From contig JAETSX010000016.1 of assembly GCA_021769425.1 (NCBI GenBank), positions 62,001-126,000 of the forward strand: 64,000 nucleotides of DNA, given 5' to 3'. The stretch is from Eubacterium sp. (GTDB lineage Bacteria; Bacillota; Clostridia; Lachnospirales; Lachnospiraceae). This document shows positions 1-8,761 of the stretch, piece after piece. The position numbers and the translations under genes are program-made. Numbering within the stretch: the stretch's first letter is position 1; each line of letters opens with the position of its first letter. Under the pieces are notes generated by a model. The model worked only from the letters and a program-made list of their open reading frames with translations, was not told where the DNA came from and searched no databases.

Positions 1-1
1 A

Positions 2-349
2 GAACGGGACTTATTATTGCTGGTTTTTGAAAGCGGAACGCATATCGGCAACTGCTCCATATCCGGTCTTGGCAGTTATTCCAGGTATGCCCACAGATGT
101 GACATGGCCATTGCGCTGTATCAGAAATACTGCGGAGCCGGAATCGGCAGAAAAGTGATGGAGGAGGCCATTGGTGCAGCCCGGGATATGGGCTATGAAC
201 AGGCGGAACTGGAAGTGGCGGCGGGCAATGAGCGTGCAGTCCGGCTGTACGAGAGTCTTGGATTTCAGAAATATGGGACATTCCCGGACAATATGAAGTA
301 TAAGGACGGGACTTATGAGGATGCTTACTGGATGATGAAGAAGCTCTGA
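2..349 (+). CDS. GNAT-family N-acetyltransferase, 5' truncated by window edge
   Basis: The reading frame is open from base 2 and its true start lies outside the window. The visible 115 residues are the C-terminal half of a GNAT fold: the acetyl-CoA loop (CGAGIGRKVM, the Q/RxxGxG/A motif) is followed by the NERAVRLYESLGF segment that forms the last strands of this family. It would transfer acetyl from acetyl-CoA to an amine; the substrate cannot be told. It is followed 55 bp later by a HAD phosphatase on the same strand. Confidence 0.85.
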   Translation, partial: ERDLLLLVFESGTHIGNCSISGLGSYSRYAHRCDMAIALYQKYCGAGIGRKVMEEAIGAARDMGYEQAELEVAAGNERAVRLYESLGFQKYGTFPDNMKYKDGTYEDAYWMMKKL

Positions 350-404
350 CAGGCGGCATAGTGATGATAGAAGCAGTCGTATAGGCTGCAGAAAGGCAGT
401 AAAC

Positions 405-1055
405 ATGAAAAAAGCAATCATTTTTGATTTTGATTACACATTAGGGGATTCCACAGGGGGAATCATTGCAAGCGTCAATTTTGCACTGGCGAAAATGAAC
501 CTGGAAGCTGCCTCAGAGGAGCGCATTGTAAAGACCATCGGCCTGTCTTTGGAAGAAATCTATGAGGTTCTCACTGGCAGAACCCACAGCCGGGAGAAGG
601 AAGATTTTAAAACGTATTTCCGTGAAAAGGCCGATGAGGTTATGGTAAACAGCGCCAGACTCTATGAAGGGGTAAAGGAAATGTTAGTTCAGTTACAGCA
701 GAAAGGGGCAAAGACAGCCATTGTCACAACAAAATATCACTACCGCATTCAACAGATCCTTGCCGTTCATCAGATGGAACATTTGATAGATGCAATAATT
801 GGTGTGGAGGATGTGAAAAAGGCCAAACCCGATCCGGAAGGAGTCTTGAAAATAAAAGATCAATTCGGCGTCTCTTTGGAGGACATCCTGTATGTGGGGG
901 ACAGCATTATTGATGCAAAAACAGCCCGGGGCGCGGGTGTGGACTTTATCGCCGTTCTGACAGGAACCACTGCCCGGGAGGAGTTTCAGGACTACCCGTA
1001 TGTCAGAATATTAGACCGGGCGTCTGATCTTGGCAGCCAGAAAGACTTGATATAG
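405..1055 (+). CDS. HAD-superfamily phosphatase (phosphoglycolate phosphatase-like)
   Basis: A 216-residue soluble haloacid dehalogenase-type hydrolase. Motif I is DFDYT at residues 8-12, with Asp8 the expected nucleophile and Tyr where most relatives have Gly. Motif II is the VTT stretch before KYHYR near residue 108, motif III the Lys of KAKPDPEG, and motif IV YVGDSIIDAKTA. The helical cap between motifs I and II is of the Gph/PGP type. Family members dephosphorylate small sugar phosphates, 2-phosphoglycolate or nucleotides; the substrate is not decided by the sequence. The start ATG follows an AGGCAGT stretch that is a weak ribosome binding site. It lies 59 bp before maf. Confidence 0.85.
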   Translation: MKKAIIFDFDYTLGDSTGGIIASVNFALAKMNLEAASEERIVKTIGLSLEEIYEVLTGRTHSREKEDFKTYFREKADEVMVNSARLYEGVKEMLVQLQQKGAKTAIVTTKYHYRIQQILAVHQMEHLIDAIIGVEDVKKAKPDPEGVLKIKDQFGVSLEDILYVGDSIIDAKTARGAGVDFIAVLTGTTAREEFQDYPYVRILDRASDLGSQKDLI

Positions 1056-1114
1056 GGGCAATGAAATATGGAGGAACGTCATTGCCTGAAAAGGAAAGGA
1101 ATGGGTGATTACCG

Positions 1115-1708
1115 TTGAAATACAGATTAATTCTTGCTTCCGCATCTCCCAGGCGAAGAGAAATACTGGCCCGGATTGGCGCAGAATTTGAAGTTATTCC
1201 GGCAACAGGGGAAGAAATGCTTACCAGCAGGAAGCCCAAGCAGGCAGCGCTGGAGTTATCCCGTCAAAAAGCAGAGGAAACAGCCGGGACATTGAGCCGG
1301 GATGCCGGAAATATTGTGGTATTGGGAGCTGACACCATAGTGTCCCTGGATGGGGAAATTCTGGGAAAACCAAAAGATAAGGAAGATGCGGTAAGAATGC
1401 TGGGAATGCTGAACGGACGGGAGCACAGTGTGTTTACAGGAGTGACAATGATTGTGCGCGGATCCGGTTTGGAGAAAATAATTTCTTTTTATGAAGAAAC
1501 CAGAGTTTTTATGTATCCCATGACAGAGAAGCAGATTCAGGCTTACGTAGAAACGGGAGAACCCATGGATAAAGCGGGCTCTTACGGGATTCAGGGGAAA
1601 TGCGCTGTTTACATTGAGAAGATTGTGGGAGACTATTATAACGTGGTGGGACTTCCTGTGGCGGCAATTTATCAAAATTTGGAAAAATCAGGCATTGAAA
1701 TTTTGTAA
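1115..1708 (+). CDS. maf: Maf family nucleoside triphosphate pyrophosphatase
   Basis: A 197-residue protein that starts with TTG (KYRLILASASPRRREIL follows). The N-terminal SASPRRREIL motif and the central GADTIV...LGKPKD block are diagnostic of Maf/YhdE, house-cleaning pyrophosphatases that hydrolyse dTTP/UTP or modified NTPs and are linked to septum formation in Bacillus. The C-terminal part with GSYGIQG and DYYNVVGLP is intact. The TTG start is preferred because the conserved family N-terminus begins exactly there. Downstream lies a small acidic protein gene and an FAD oxidoreductase, probably co-transcribed. Confidence 0.93.
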   Translation: MKYRLILASASPRRREILARIGAEFEVIPATGEEMLTSRKPKQAALELSRQKAEETAGTLSRDAGNIVVLGADTIVSLDGEILGKPKDKEDAVRMLGMLNGREHSVFTGVTMIVRGSGLEKIISFYEETRVFMYPMTEKQIQAYVETGEPMDKAGSYGIQGKCAVYIEKIVGDYYNVVGLPVAAIYQNLEKSGIEIL

Positions 1709-1745
1709 GATTCATACTATCATAGAAGCAGCAGGAGGGAATAAT

Positions 1746-2009
1746 ATGAATGAGTATGATGAAATTTGTCTGGAATATTTTTTAAAGCATCAATTGCAGT
1801 TATTTGATGAAAAAGTAGCGACAAATCCCGAGGAAGCGGAAGAATTTCTGGAAGACTGTATGGCCGTGATATGTGATAATATCCGGGAGGTGCGGGATTA
1901 TTTTGAAGAAGAAGGAGCAGACATTTCCGGGATGAGTGATGAGGATCTGGAAGAGGCGTCTGAGGTGTTTTTGCTGCCGGATGGAAGATATCTGGTGGTA
2001 GAGGCATAG
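1746..2009 (+). CDS. small acidic protein of unknown function
   Basis: The start is the ATG at 1746 behind a good GGAGGG ribosome binding site; an upstream in-frame extension would overlap maf and has no binding site. The product is 87 residues, strongly acidic (many Glu/Asp), predicted largely helical and soluble, ending in LLPDGRYLVVEA. I recognise no catalytic motif. It sits 37 bp after maf and 60 bp before the FAD oxidoreductase on the same strand, so it is likely part of that transcript. Function is unknown. Confidence 0.7.
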   Translation: MNEYDEICLEYFLKHQLQLFDEKVATNPEEAEEFLEDCMAVICDNIREVRDYFEEEGADISGMSDEDLEEASEVFLLPDGRYLVVEA

Positions 2010-2069
2010 AAAGGGCGGAGAGAACATCACGGAACTGTCCGACGATGGATGCAAAGACAGGAGAAAACG

Positions 2070-3467
2070 ATGAGCGACTATGACGTAATTATTGTGGGAG
2101 CAGGGCCTTCCGGCATTTTCTGCGCTTATGAGCTGATTCATAAAAAGCCGGATTTGCGGGTATTAATGTTAGAGAAGGGAAGAAGAATTGAAGAACGTCA
2201 GTGTCCCAAACGGAAGACAAAGGTCTGTGTGGGATGCAAACCCTGCTCCATCACTACAGGATTTGCGGGAGCGGGGGCATTTTCCGACGGAAAATTGTCC
2301 CTTTCCCCGGATGTGGGCGGAAACCTGCCGGAGATCCTGGGCTATGAAAAGGCTCAGGAGCTGATTCAGGAATCCGATGAAATTTACCTGAAATTCGGTG
2401 CAGACGCCAGTGTGTACGGGCTGGGAAAAGAAAAGGAAATCCGGGAGATCCGGAGAAAAGCCATCAATGCCAATCTGAAGCTGGTGGAGTGTCCCATCCG
2501 GCATCTCGGCACGGAGGAAGGATACAAGATTTATATGCGGCTTCAGGAACACCTGCTGGAGCAGGGCATAGAAATGAAATTCAAAACCATGGTGGAGAAT
2601 ATCATCGTAGAGGACGGCAGGGCCAAAGGCGTTCTCACCGACCAGGGAGAAATTTTTTACGGAAAGGAAATTGTCTGCGCCATTGGCCGGGAAGGGGCTG
2701 ACTGGTTCAGCCATGTATGCAGGGAACAGGAGATTGAAACGAAAGTAGGGACTGTGGATATCGGCGTCCGTGTGGAGGTTCGGGATGAAGTGATGGAATT
2801 TCTGAACCAGAACCTTTATGAAGCCAAATTGATTTATCATACGCCCACCTTTGATGACAAAGTAAGAACGTTCTGTACCAATCCTTCCGGAGAAGTGGCC
2901 ACTGAATATTATGATAACGGCCTTGCGGTAGTCAACGGCCATGCTTATAAGTCCAGCGATTTGAAAACCAACAATACCAATTTTGCATTGCTGGTTTCCA
3001 AGAATTTTACGAAGCCCTTTAAGACGCCCATCGCATACGGCAAACAGATTGCCCAATTGTCCAATATGCTCTGCGACGGGAAGATTCTGGTGCAGACTTT
3101 CGGAGACTTCAGGCGGGGAAGGCGCACCACGGAAGAGCGTCTCTGCAGGAATAATCTGATACCCACGTTAAAGGACGCCGTGCCGGGAGATTTATCTCTG
3201 GTATTTCCCCACCGCATTATGGTGGATATCGAGGAAATGATTTTGGCTTTGGATAAGGTGACGCCGGGCATTGCCAGTGATGAGACGCTGCTGTACGGCG
3301 TGGAAGTGAAATTTTACTCTAATAAAGTGGTGGTAAATAAGGATTTTGAGACAAATATTTTGGGGCTTCGGGCCATTGGTGACGGAGCTTCTGTCACTAG
3401 AGGGCTTCAGCAGGCGTCAGCCAACGGTTTAAGCGCAGCCCGCAGTATTTTAAAGAAAATGAATTAG
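2070..3467 (+). CDS. FAD-dependent dehydrogenase (COG2509-like)
   Basis: The start is set at the ATG at 2070, which has AGGAG 7 bases upstream; an in-frame ATG at 2049 lacks a ribosome binding site. The 465-residue product opens with a Rossmann dinucleotide fold (VIIVGAGPSGIFCAYEL) and an ERQCPKRKTKVCVGCKPC segment with Cys residues next to the GFAGAGAFSDGK flavin-binding stretch. The C-terminal GLRAIGDGASVTRGLQQA closes the FAD site. This matches a widespread family of uncharacterised FAD dehydrogenases; the Cys cluster could hold a metal or Fe-S centre (inference). Substrate unknown. Confidence 0.85.
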   Translation: MSDYDVIIVGAGPSGIFCAYELIHKKPDLRVLMLEKGRRIEERQCPKRKTKVCVGCKPCSITTGFAGAGAFSDGKLSLSPDVGGNLPEILGYEKAQELIQESDEIYLKFGADASVYGLGKEKEIREIRRKAINANLKLVECPIRHLGTEEGYKIYMRLQEHLLEQGIEMKFKTMVENIIVEDGRAKGVLTDQGEIFYGKEIVCAIGREGADWFSHVCREQEIETKVGTVDIGVRVEVRDEVMEFLNQNLYEAKLIYHTPTFDDKVRTFCTNPSGEVATEYYDNGLAVVNGHAYKSSDLKTNNTNFALLVSKNFTKPFKTPIAYGKQIAQLSNMLCDGKILVQTFGDFRRGRRTTEERLCRNNLIPTLKDAVPGDLSLVFPHRIMVDIEEMILALDKVTPGIASDETLLYGVEVKFYSNKVVVNKDFETNILGLRAIGDGASVTRGLQQASANGLSAARSILKKMN

Positions 3468-3482
3468 CAGGTGAGGGTACAA

Positions 3483-4475
3483 ATGAAGAAACATATGAAA
3501 TATACAGTGACAGCAGCGCTGTGCAGTCTGGTTTTTCTAAGTTTGGCAGGATGTAAGCTGGGAAAGACACAGGTGACCGTCAGCGCCGGATTCAGTGAAA
3601 ATGATGTGTTTAAAATCAAAGATGAAGTCTGTACCCTGCCGGAAGCAAGGGTGGTTTTGACCAATTATCAGAATAAGTATGCCACTATGTATGGGATTGA
3701 TATGTGGAAGCATGAATTTGGAGATAATGATCTGGAAGAATATGTGAAGGATCTGACTATTTCCAGGCTGGCTCAAATTGTGTCCATGGATTTTCTGGCG
3801 GAGGAGAATGACATTGAGCTGTCCAAAGAAGAGAAGACCAGGATTAAGGACGCGGCAAAGGAATATTATGAGTCTTTGAACGACACAGAGCGGGAATATA
3901 TGCATGTTAAGCAGGGAGATATTGAAAATCTCTATAAACGCTACGGTCTTGCAAACAAGCTGTACACCCATCTCACCCAGGGAGTGGACGATGAGGTCAG
4001 CGACGATGAGGCAAGAATTATGGAGGCTCAGCAGATTTTTGTCTCCGACAAAGAGAAGGCGAAGGAAGTGCAGAAGCAATTGAAGGAGGATGCAGACTTT
4101 TTGTCTGTTGCAAATGTTTATAATGAGGCTCCTGAAATAGAAGTTACCTTCGGCAGAAATGATGTGCCGCCGGAGGTGGAAGAGGTGGCTTTTGCGCTGG
4201 AAAATGATCAGGTCAGCAAGAAAATCAAAACGGATAAGGGATATTATTTCTTTAAATGCATCAATCACTACAATCAGGAAAAAACGGACGATCATAAATC
4301 CGTGATCCTGGAAAACCGCAGAAAAGAGGCATTTGACGATGTGTATACGGAATTTCTGGATACCCTTTCCTCAGAACTGAATGAGAAGGTCTGGGACAAG
4401 GTGAAAGTGGAGATTCACAAAGAAGTGAAAACGGACAGCTTTTTTGATGTGTATGAAAAGTATTGCACCTGGTAG
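3483..4475 (+). CDS. PrsA/SurA-like peptidyl-prolyl isomerase lipoprotein
   Basis: The start is the ATG at 3483 behind AGGTGAGG; a GTG 12 bases upstream is inside that ribosome binding site. The first 25 residues form a lipoprotein signal ending in the lipobox LAGC, so the mature protein should be anchored to the outer face of the membrane. A SurA-N-like helical chaperone region (residues about 35-165) precedes a parvulin-like domain (about 175-265, EAQQIFVS...FLSVANVYNEAPE...GYYFFKC). PrsA-type proteins fold exported proteins. The parvulin part is divergent, so isomerase activity is uncertain. It starts 15 bp after the FAD oxidoreductase. Confidence 0.82.
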   Translation: MKKHMKYTVTAALCSLVFLSLAGCKLGKTQVTVSAGFSENDVFKIKDEVCTLPEARVVLTNYQNKYATMYGIDMWKHEFGDNDLEEYVKDLTISRLAQIVSMDFLAEENDIELSKEEKTRIKDAAKEYYESLNDTEREYMHVKQGDIENLYKRYGLANKLYTHLTQGVDDEVSDDEARIMEAQQIFVSDKEKAKEVQKQLKEDADFLSVANVYNEAPEIEVTFGRNDVPPEVEEVAFALENDQVSKKIKTDKGYYFFKCINHYNQEKTDDHKSVILENRRKEAFDDVYTEFLDTLSSELNEKVWDKVKVEIHKEVKTDSFFDVYEKYCTW

Positions 4476-4564
4476 CTGCTGATAGGGGAAGAGTCTTTCG
4501 AGAGTGTTCAAGGCAAGCTAGCTGCTGATAGGGGAAGAGTCTTTCGAGAGCGTTCAGGGCAAGC
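4473..4564 (+). repeat. two tandem copies of a 46-bp repeat
   Basis: Copies at 4473-4518 and 4519-4564 begin TAGCTGCTGATAGGGGAAGA and differ at only a few positions. The first copy begins exactly at the TAG stop codon of the foldase gene. They lie before the shared terminator and have no coding sense I can see. Confidence 0.9.
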
Positions 4565-4592
4565 CTTATGCCCCTTTCATTTATGGCAGAAA

Positions 4593-4638
4593 AGAGCCGC
4601 TAACCGTCAGGATATACAAATTGACGGTCAGCGGCTCT
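4593..4638. terminator. bidirectional terminator between foldase gene and htpG
   Basis: Inverted arms AGAGCCGCTAACCGTCA (4593-4609) and TGACGGTCAGCGGCTCT (4622-4638) pair over 17 bp with one G-T mismatch and a 12-nt loop. It stands between two convergent genes and can serve both. Confidence 0.85.
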
Positions 4639-4670
4639 GTTTACAGCAGCCTCCTGCGGCTGTCTGGATT

Positions 4671-6812
4671 CTATTGGATGTCTGCAAGGAGCATCATGAT
4701 TTTGTTGCTTCTTGCCACAAATTTGCTCATGGCGTCGGTGGGCAACGGATGATTGCTCAGCATGGCAAGATCGTAAAGCTGTTCGCAGAATACCGGAACA
4801 TGTTCGGAATCCTTATGCTCTATAATATATTGAACAAGGATATTGTTGGCATTTAAGATAAGGGTCTGATCTCCTCCGAACATGGAGGGGTCCATTCCTG
4901 CCATACCGTACATTTTCATCATATCCTGCATCCGCCGTCCTTCTTCGGAGAGAGTGATGACAGAAGAGATGTCTGCGTTTTTCAGCTTCTCAACAGTTAC
5001 TTTCAGGTTTTCATTGCCCAGAGCCTTGCGGAAGGTTTCAGTTAAAGCAGAGGTTGCTTCTTTTAATTCTTCTTCTGAGACTTCTTCTTTCAGTGATTCC
5101 GTCAAATCAGCGTCAATGCGGACAAATTTGATTTTCTCATTTCTGCGCTCCAGCTGGGTGATAAAGGATGTGTCAATGTTGTGATCTAAGATGACTGCGT
5201 CCATGCCCTGTTCCTTGAACATATTGATATACTGTCCCTGCTGCTGAACATCGGTGACATAGTATACCGGCCTGCGTGTGTCTTTCTCCTCCCCGGCTTC
5301 TTCCGGAGTTTCTTCGCCGCCGGAAGCGTCAGCAGTGTCCAAACTGTCAGCCGAAGCATCTGCCTCATTGGAAGCGCCGGCATTTTCGGAAGCATCTTCA
5401 GTATTGGAAGCGTCATTTTCAGGCTTTTCTTCCTCTGTTTTCAGGCATTCCGGAAGGGTCAGGTACTTGTTGTCCAGATTTTTGAACAGAATGTAATCAT
5501 TCATCTTGTCGCAGAACTTCTCATCCTTTAAGCAGCCGAATTTGATAAAGGGGCTGATGTCATCCCAGTATTTCTCATAGGATTCTTTGTCGGTCTTGCA
5601 CATGCCGCTTAACTTGTCTGCCACTTTTTTGGTAATGTAATCCGAAATTTTCTGGACAAAACCGTCGTTTTGCAACGCGCTTCTGGATACATTCAGCGGC
5701 AGATCCGGACAGTCAATCACGCCTTTTAACAGCATCAAAAATTCCGGTATCACTTCTTTGATATTGTCAGCGATAAATACCTGGTTGTTGTACAATTTGA
5801 TAATTCCTTCAATGGAATCGTATTCCGTGTTGATTTTCGGGAAGTACAGGATCCCTTTCAGGTTAAAGGGATAGTCCATGTTCAGGTGAATCCAGAACAG
5901 AGGCTCCTTGTAATCCTGGAATACTTTCCGGTAAAAGGTTTTGTATTCCTCATCGGTGCAGTCATTGGGATGCTTGGTCCAGAGAGGATGGGTATCATTC
6001 AAGGCAACCGGGCGTTTGATGATCTTGGCTTTTTCCGTCTTGGGGGATACTTCAACCTGTTCCTTGGTTCCGTCTTCCTTTTCTTTTTCTTCAAATTTGG
6101 CTTCTTCAATGATGGTTTCAATAACAGTGTCTTTTTCCGTCACTTCTTCTGCCGGAATGGTTTCATACTCGGTTTCCGCATTTTCTTTTTTCAGGAAAAT
6201 CGGAATGGGCATGAAAGAGCAGTACTTCTCAATTACTTCCCTGGCGCGGTATTCGTTAGCGAATTCCAGGCAGTCTTCGTTGAGGAATAATGTAATCTCT
6301 GTTCCCACCGTATCTTTGGAACCGTCTGTCATATCGAATTCGGTGCCGCCGTCGCATTCCCAGTGAACGGGAACGGCATCCTTCTGATAAGAGAGGGAGT
6401 CGATATGCACCTCATCCGCCACCATAAAAGCAGAATAGAAGCCCAGTCCGAAATGGCCGATAATCTGTTCTTCGCTGGCCTTGTCCTTATATTTCTCCAG
6501 AAAATCCGTAGCGCCGGAAAATGCAATCTGGTTGATATATTCTTCCACTTCCTCTGCGGTCATTCCAAGGCCGTTATCAATGAATTTCAGTGTTTTTTCT
6601 TCCGGGTTAACCAAAATCTGGATCTTCGGTTCAAAGTCCTGGGGCAGTTCATATTCTCCCATCAAGTCCAGCTTTTTTAACTTGGTAATGGCGTCGCATC
6701 CGTTGGAAATCAATTCACGGTAGAAGATATCATGGTCGGAATACAGCCATTTTTTTATAATAGGGAAAATATTGTCGCTGTTAATGGAAAGGTTTCCATG
6801 TTTACTGCTCAT
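4671..6812 (-). CDS. htpG: HtpG, bacterial Hsp90 chaperone
   Basis: An Hsp90-family ATP-dependent chaperone of 713 residues. The N-terminal GHKL ATPase domain shows ELISNGCDAITKL, DNGLGMT and GHFGLGFYSAF. A charged linker follows (about 220-275), then the middle domain (FWIHLNMDYPFNLKGILYFP) and the C-terminal dimerisation domain. It is longer than the usual 620-630 residues because of a Glu/Asp/Ala/Ser-rich low-complexity stretch at about 450-513 inside the middle domain. The start ATG lies behind an AAAGGAG site. Upstream are a TTGACT-17-TACAAT promoter and a CIRCE operator, so HrcA control is likely. Confidence 0.97.
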   Translation of the reverse strand: MSSKHGNLSINSDNIFPIIKKWLYSDHDIFYRELISNGCDAITKLKKLDLMGEYELPQDFEPKIQILVNPEEKTLKFIDNGLGMTAEEVEEYINQIAFSGATDFLEKYKDKASEEQIIGHFGLGFYSAFMVADEVHIDSLSYQKDAVPVHWECDGGTEFDMTDGSKDTVGTEITLFLNEDCLEFANEYRAREVIEKYCSFMPIPIFLKKENAETEYETIPAEEVTEKDTVIETIIEEAKFEEKEKEDGTKEQVEVSPKTEKAKIIKRPVALNDTHPLWTKHPNDCTDEEYKTFYRKVFQDYKEPLFWIHLNMDYPFNLKGILYFPKINTEYDSIEGIIKLYNNQVFIADNIKEVIPEFLMLLKGVIDCPDLPLNVSRSALQNDGFVQKISDYITKKVADKLSGMCKTDKESYEKYWDDISPFIKFGCLKDEKFCDKMNDYILFKNLDNKYLTLPECLKTEEEKPENDASNTEDASENAGASNEADASADSLDTADASGGEETPEEAGEEKDTRRPVYYVTDVQQQGQYINMFKEQGMDAVILDHNIDTSFITQLERRNEKIKFVRIDADLTESLKEEVSEEELKEATSALTETFRKALGNENLKVTVEKLKNADISSVITLSEEGRRMQDMMKMYGMAGMDPSMFGGDQTLILNANNILVQYIIEHKDSEHVPVFCEQLYDLAMLSNHPLPTDAMSKFVARSNKIMMLLADIQ

Positions 6813-6859
6813 AATAATTACACTCCTTTATTTTTAATTTGTGTTTCAATCTATAGAAG

Positions 6860-6888
6860 ATTGTAAGCCTCATTTTTTTAAAAGTCAA
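6860..6888 (-). promoter_or_regulatory. predicted promoter of htpG
   Basis: On the minus strand TTGACT (6883-6888) and TACAAT (6860-6865) are separated by 17 bp, a good sigma-A type promoter 48 bp upstream of the htpG start codon. Confidence 0.7.
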
Positions 6889-6895
6889 TAGAAAT

Positions 6896-6922
6896 TTAGC
6901 GCTCTTCTTATATGAGTGCTAA
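6896..6922. promoter_or_regulatory. CIRCE element (HrcA operator)
   Basis: TTAGCGCTC (6896-6904), a 9-bp spacer and GAGTGCTAA (6914-6922) match the CIRCE consensus TTAGCACTC-N9-GAGTGCTAA with one mismatch. It lies 7 bp upstream of the htpG -35 box, so HrcA would repress htpG until heat stress. The rest of the 406-bp htpG/MATE gap holds only the two divergent promoters. Confidence 0.9.
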
Positions 6923-7048
6923 CAAAATGCGGAAAGGCTAGTAAAATCAAGGGGTTGGGAAATTATTAAAAGTTTATAAACTGGCGGACAGGAGGGAAGA
7001 TTCGGCTTGCAGAGAAGAAAATTAGGGATGAAATCCGCTTTGGATAAG

Positions 7049-7077
7049 TTGTTTTGGAGGGGGGATTGTGTTATACT
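7049..7077 (+). promoter_or_regulatory. predicted promoter of the MATE gene
   Basis: TTGTTT (7049-7054), 17-bp spacer, TATACT (7072-7077). It would leave a leader of about 135 nt before the MATE start at 7219, in which I see no known riboswitch. Confidence 0.55.
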
Positions 7078-7218
7078 TTCCACGAAACGATGAAAGGATC
7101 TGTGCCGCCGGCAGTATGGAAAGCAGAATGTCCGGGGCGGTAGGAAGGATAGTTAAGATTGACCGGAATTGATTCGGCAGCAATTTAAATTACGGCAGGA
7201 CAGGAGTGTACAGAAGTT

Positions 7219-8565
7219 ATGGCAGAGCAAATCAAAGGAAATATGGTAACAGGGAACCCCGCCAAAGCGTTAATCAGCTTTACCCTTCCCATGGTGGCAG
7301 GCAATCTGTTTCAGCAGTTTTACAATATTATGGATTCTGTGATTGTGGGAAATGTGGTAGGGGAAGAAGCTCTGGCCGCAGTAGGGGCTTCCACGGCCAT
7401 TACCATGATGTTTGTTATGGTGGCCATGGGGACGGGCATCGGCTGCTCCGTAGTGATTTCCCAGTTGTTCGGGGCGGGGAAGTTAAAGGAAATGAAAACT
7501 GCCATTTCCACAGCTCTTTTGTCAGTTCTGGCGTTCAGCATTTTCTTAAGCGTCCTGGGGCTTGCAATTAACCGGGGGCTGATGCATCTGATGGGGACGC
7601 CGGATAATATTTTTGAGGATGCGGCAAAGTATATGCAGATTTATTTTCTGGGGTTTGCGTTTTTATTTCTGTATAATGCCTTTTCCGCCATTTTCAATGC
7701 ATTGGGGGATTCTAAAAAGCCGCTGATGTTCTTGATTTTTTCTTCTCTTTTGAATATCGGGCTGGATTTGTATTTTGTGGCGCGGCTTCATATGGGCGTA
7801 GCGGGCGTGGCCTGGGCCACGCTGATTGCCCAGGGAATTTCGGCAGTGTTATCCTTTTGTTTTCTGATAAAGAAATTAAAGGGGATAGAGACGGAAAAAT
7901 ATCACAGGTTTGACGGAATCCTGCTGATAAATATGGTAAAGGTGGCAATTCCCACCATTGTGCAGCAGTCTATCGTGTCAGTGGGAATGGTGCTGATACA
8001 GTCAGTGGTGAACCGGTTCGGTTCCACATTTCTGGCGGGATATACCGCCGCAACGAAAATCGACGGGATTGCCATTGTCCCCATGGTAGCCGTTGGAAAT
8101 GCCGCTTCCACCTATGTGGCCCAGAATATGGGAGCCAGAAAGCCGGAACGCATTGGTAAAGGCTACCGGATCTGTCTGGTGATGGCGGCGGGGATCGGCC
8201 TTATCATTGCAGTGATTCTGCATTTTGCCGGAAATGATTTCGTGGGGCTGTTTCTGGATTCAGAATCCAGCAGGGAGGCAATTGAAATCGGCGCCCGGTA
8301 TCTGAGCATTGTTTCACTGTTTTATTTTATGATGGGGCTGATGAATGTCAGCAACGGCGTCTTAAGAGGCGCGGCGGATATGGGTTGGTTTCTGGTCTGC
8401 AGTCTGTGCAATCTGGGAGTCCGGGTGGGACTTACGTATCTTTTGGCGGACGCTACCCATGGGATGATTATTATGTGGGCCAATCCGGCAGGATGGGCGG
8501 TAGGGCTTGTGATAGCGCTGGCGCGGTATTTCCAGGGAGGATGGAAGGAAAAGGAGATTATTTGA
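7219..8565 (+). CDS. MATE family multidrug/cation efflux transporter
   Basis: A 448-residue polytopic membrane protein with about 12 hydrophobic segments arranged as two homologous halves. The first half starts NPAKALISFTLPMVAGNLFQQFYNIMDSVIVG, whose P-M-hydrophobic-G-N-QQ-YN-D pattern is typical of the DinF/NorM-like clostridial MATE proteins; the second half repeats it (MVKVAIPTIVQQSIVSVGMVLIQSVVN). Such carriers export drugs or metabolites in exchange for Na+ or H+. The ATG follows an AGGAG site about 12 nt upstream. The gene runs directly into a nitroreductase remnant. Confidence 0.93.
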   Translation: MAEQIKGNMVTGNPAKALISFTLPMVAGNLFQQFYNIMDSVIVGNVVGEEALAAVGASTAITMMFVMVAMGTGIGCSVVISQLFGAGKLKEMKTAISTALLSVLAFSIFLSVLGLAINRGLMHLMGTPDNIFEDAAKYMQIYFLGFAFLFLYNAFSAIFNALGDSKKPLMFLIFSSLLNIGLDLYFVARLHMGVAGVAWATLIAQGISAVLSFCFLIKKLKGIETEKYHRFDGILLINMVKVAIPTIVQQSIVSVGMVLIQSVVNRFGSTFLAGYTAATKIDGIAIVPMVAVGNAASTYVAQNMGARKPERIGKGYRICLVMAAGIGLIIAVILHFAGNDFVGLFLDSESSREAIEIGARYLSIVSLFYFMMGLMNVSNGVLRGAADMGWFLVCSLCNLGVRVGLTYLLADATHGMIIMWANPAGWAVGLVIALARYFQGGWKEKEII

Positions 8566-8757
8566 CGCAGAATATTACGCTTGCAGCTATGGAAAAGGGA
8601 CTGGGAATCTGTGTAGAGGATCAGGCTGTTTCATATCAGAAAGGCGCAAGGAAAATTTTGGGAATTCCGGAGAATAAGAGGTTTGTGACAGGAAATTCCA
8701 TTAGGATATCCGGATGAAGAATTTTGTGCAAATCATGTGATCAGTATTGTCCTGTAA
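8558..8757 (+). pseudogene. C-terminal remnant of a nitroreductase family gene, frameshifted
   Basis: In the frame overlapping the last bases of the MATE gene, the translation TQNITLAAMEKGLG and ARKILGIPENKRFVTGNSI matches the FMN-binding C-terminal third of nitroreductases (usual pattern LAA..KGLGTC...LGIPE.KR.V). At about 8703 the frame must shift by one base to continue as GYPDEEFCANHV and stop at 8757, the normal family ending. The N-terminal two thirds are missing, and no start codon with a ribosome binding site exists. I read it as a decayed gene end left beside the MATE gene by a deletion. Confidence 0.75.
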
Positions 8758-8761
8758 AAAA

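Noticed and set aside
2049..2069. Earlier in-frame ATG for the FAD oxidoreductase
   Set aside because: No ribosome binding site; AGGAG lies within this stretch and serves the ATG at 2070.
5276..5496. Ser/Ala-rich plus-strand frames opposite htpG
   Set aside because: They are antisense shadows of the acidic low-complexity insertion.
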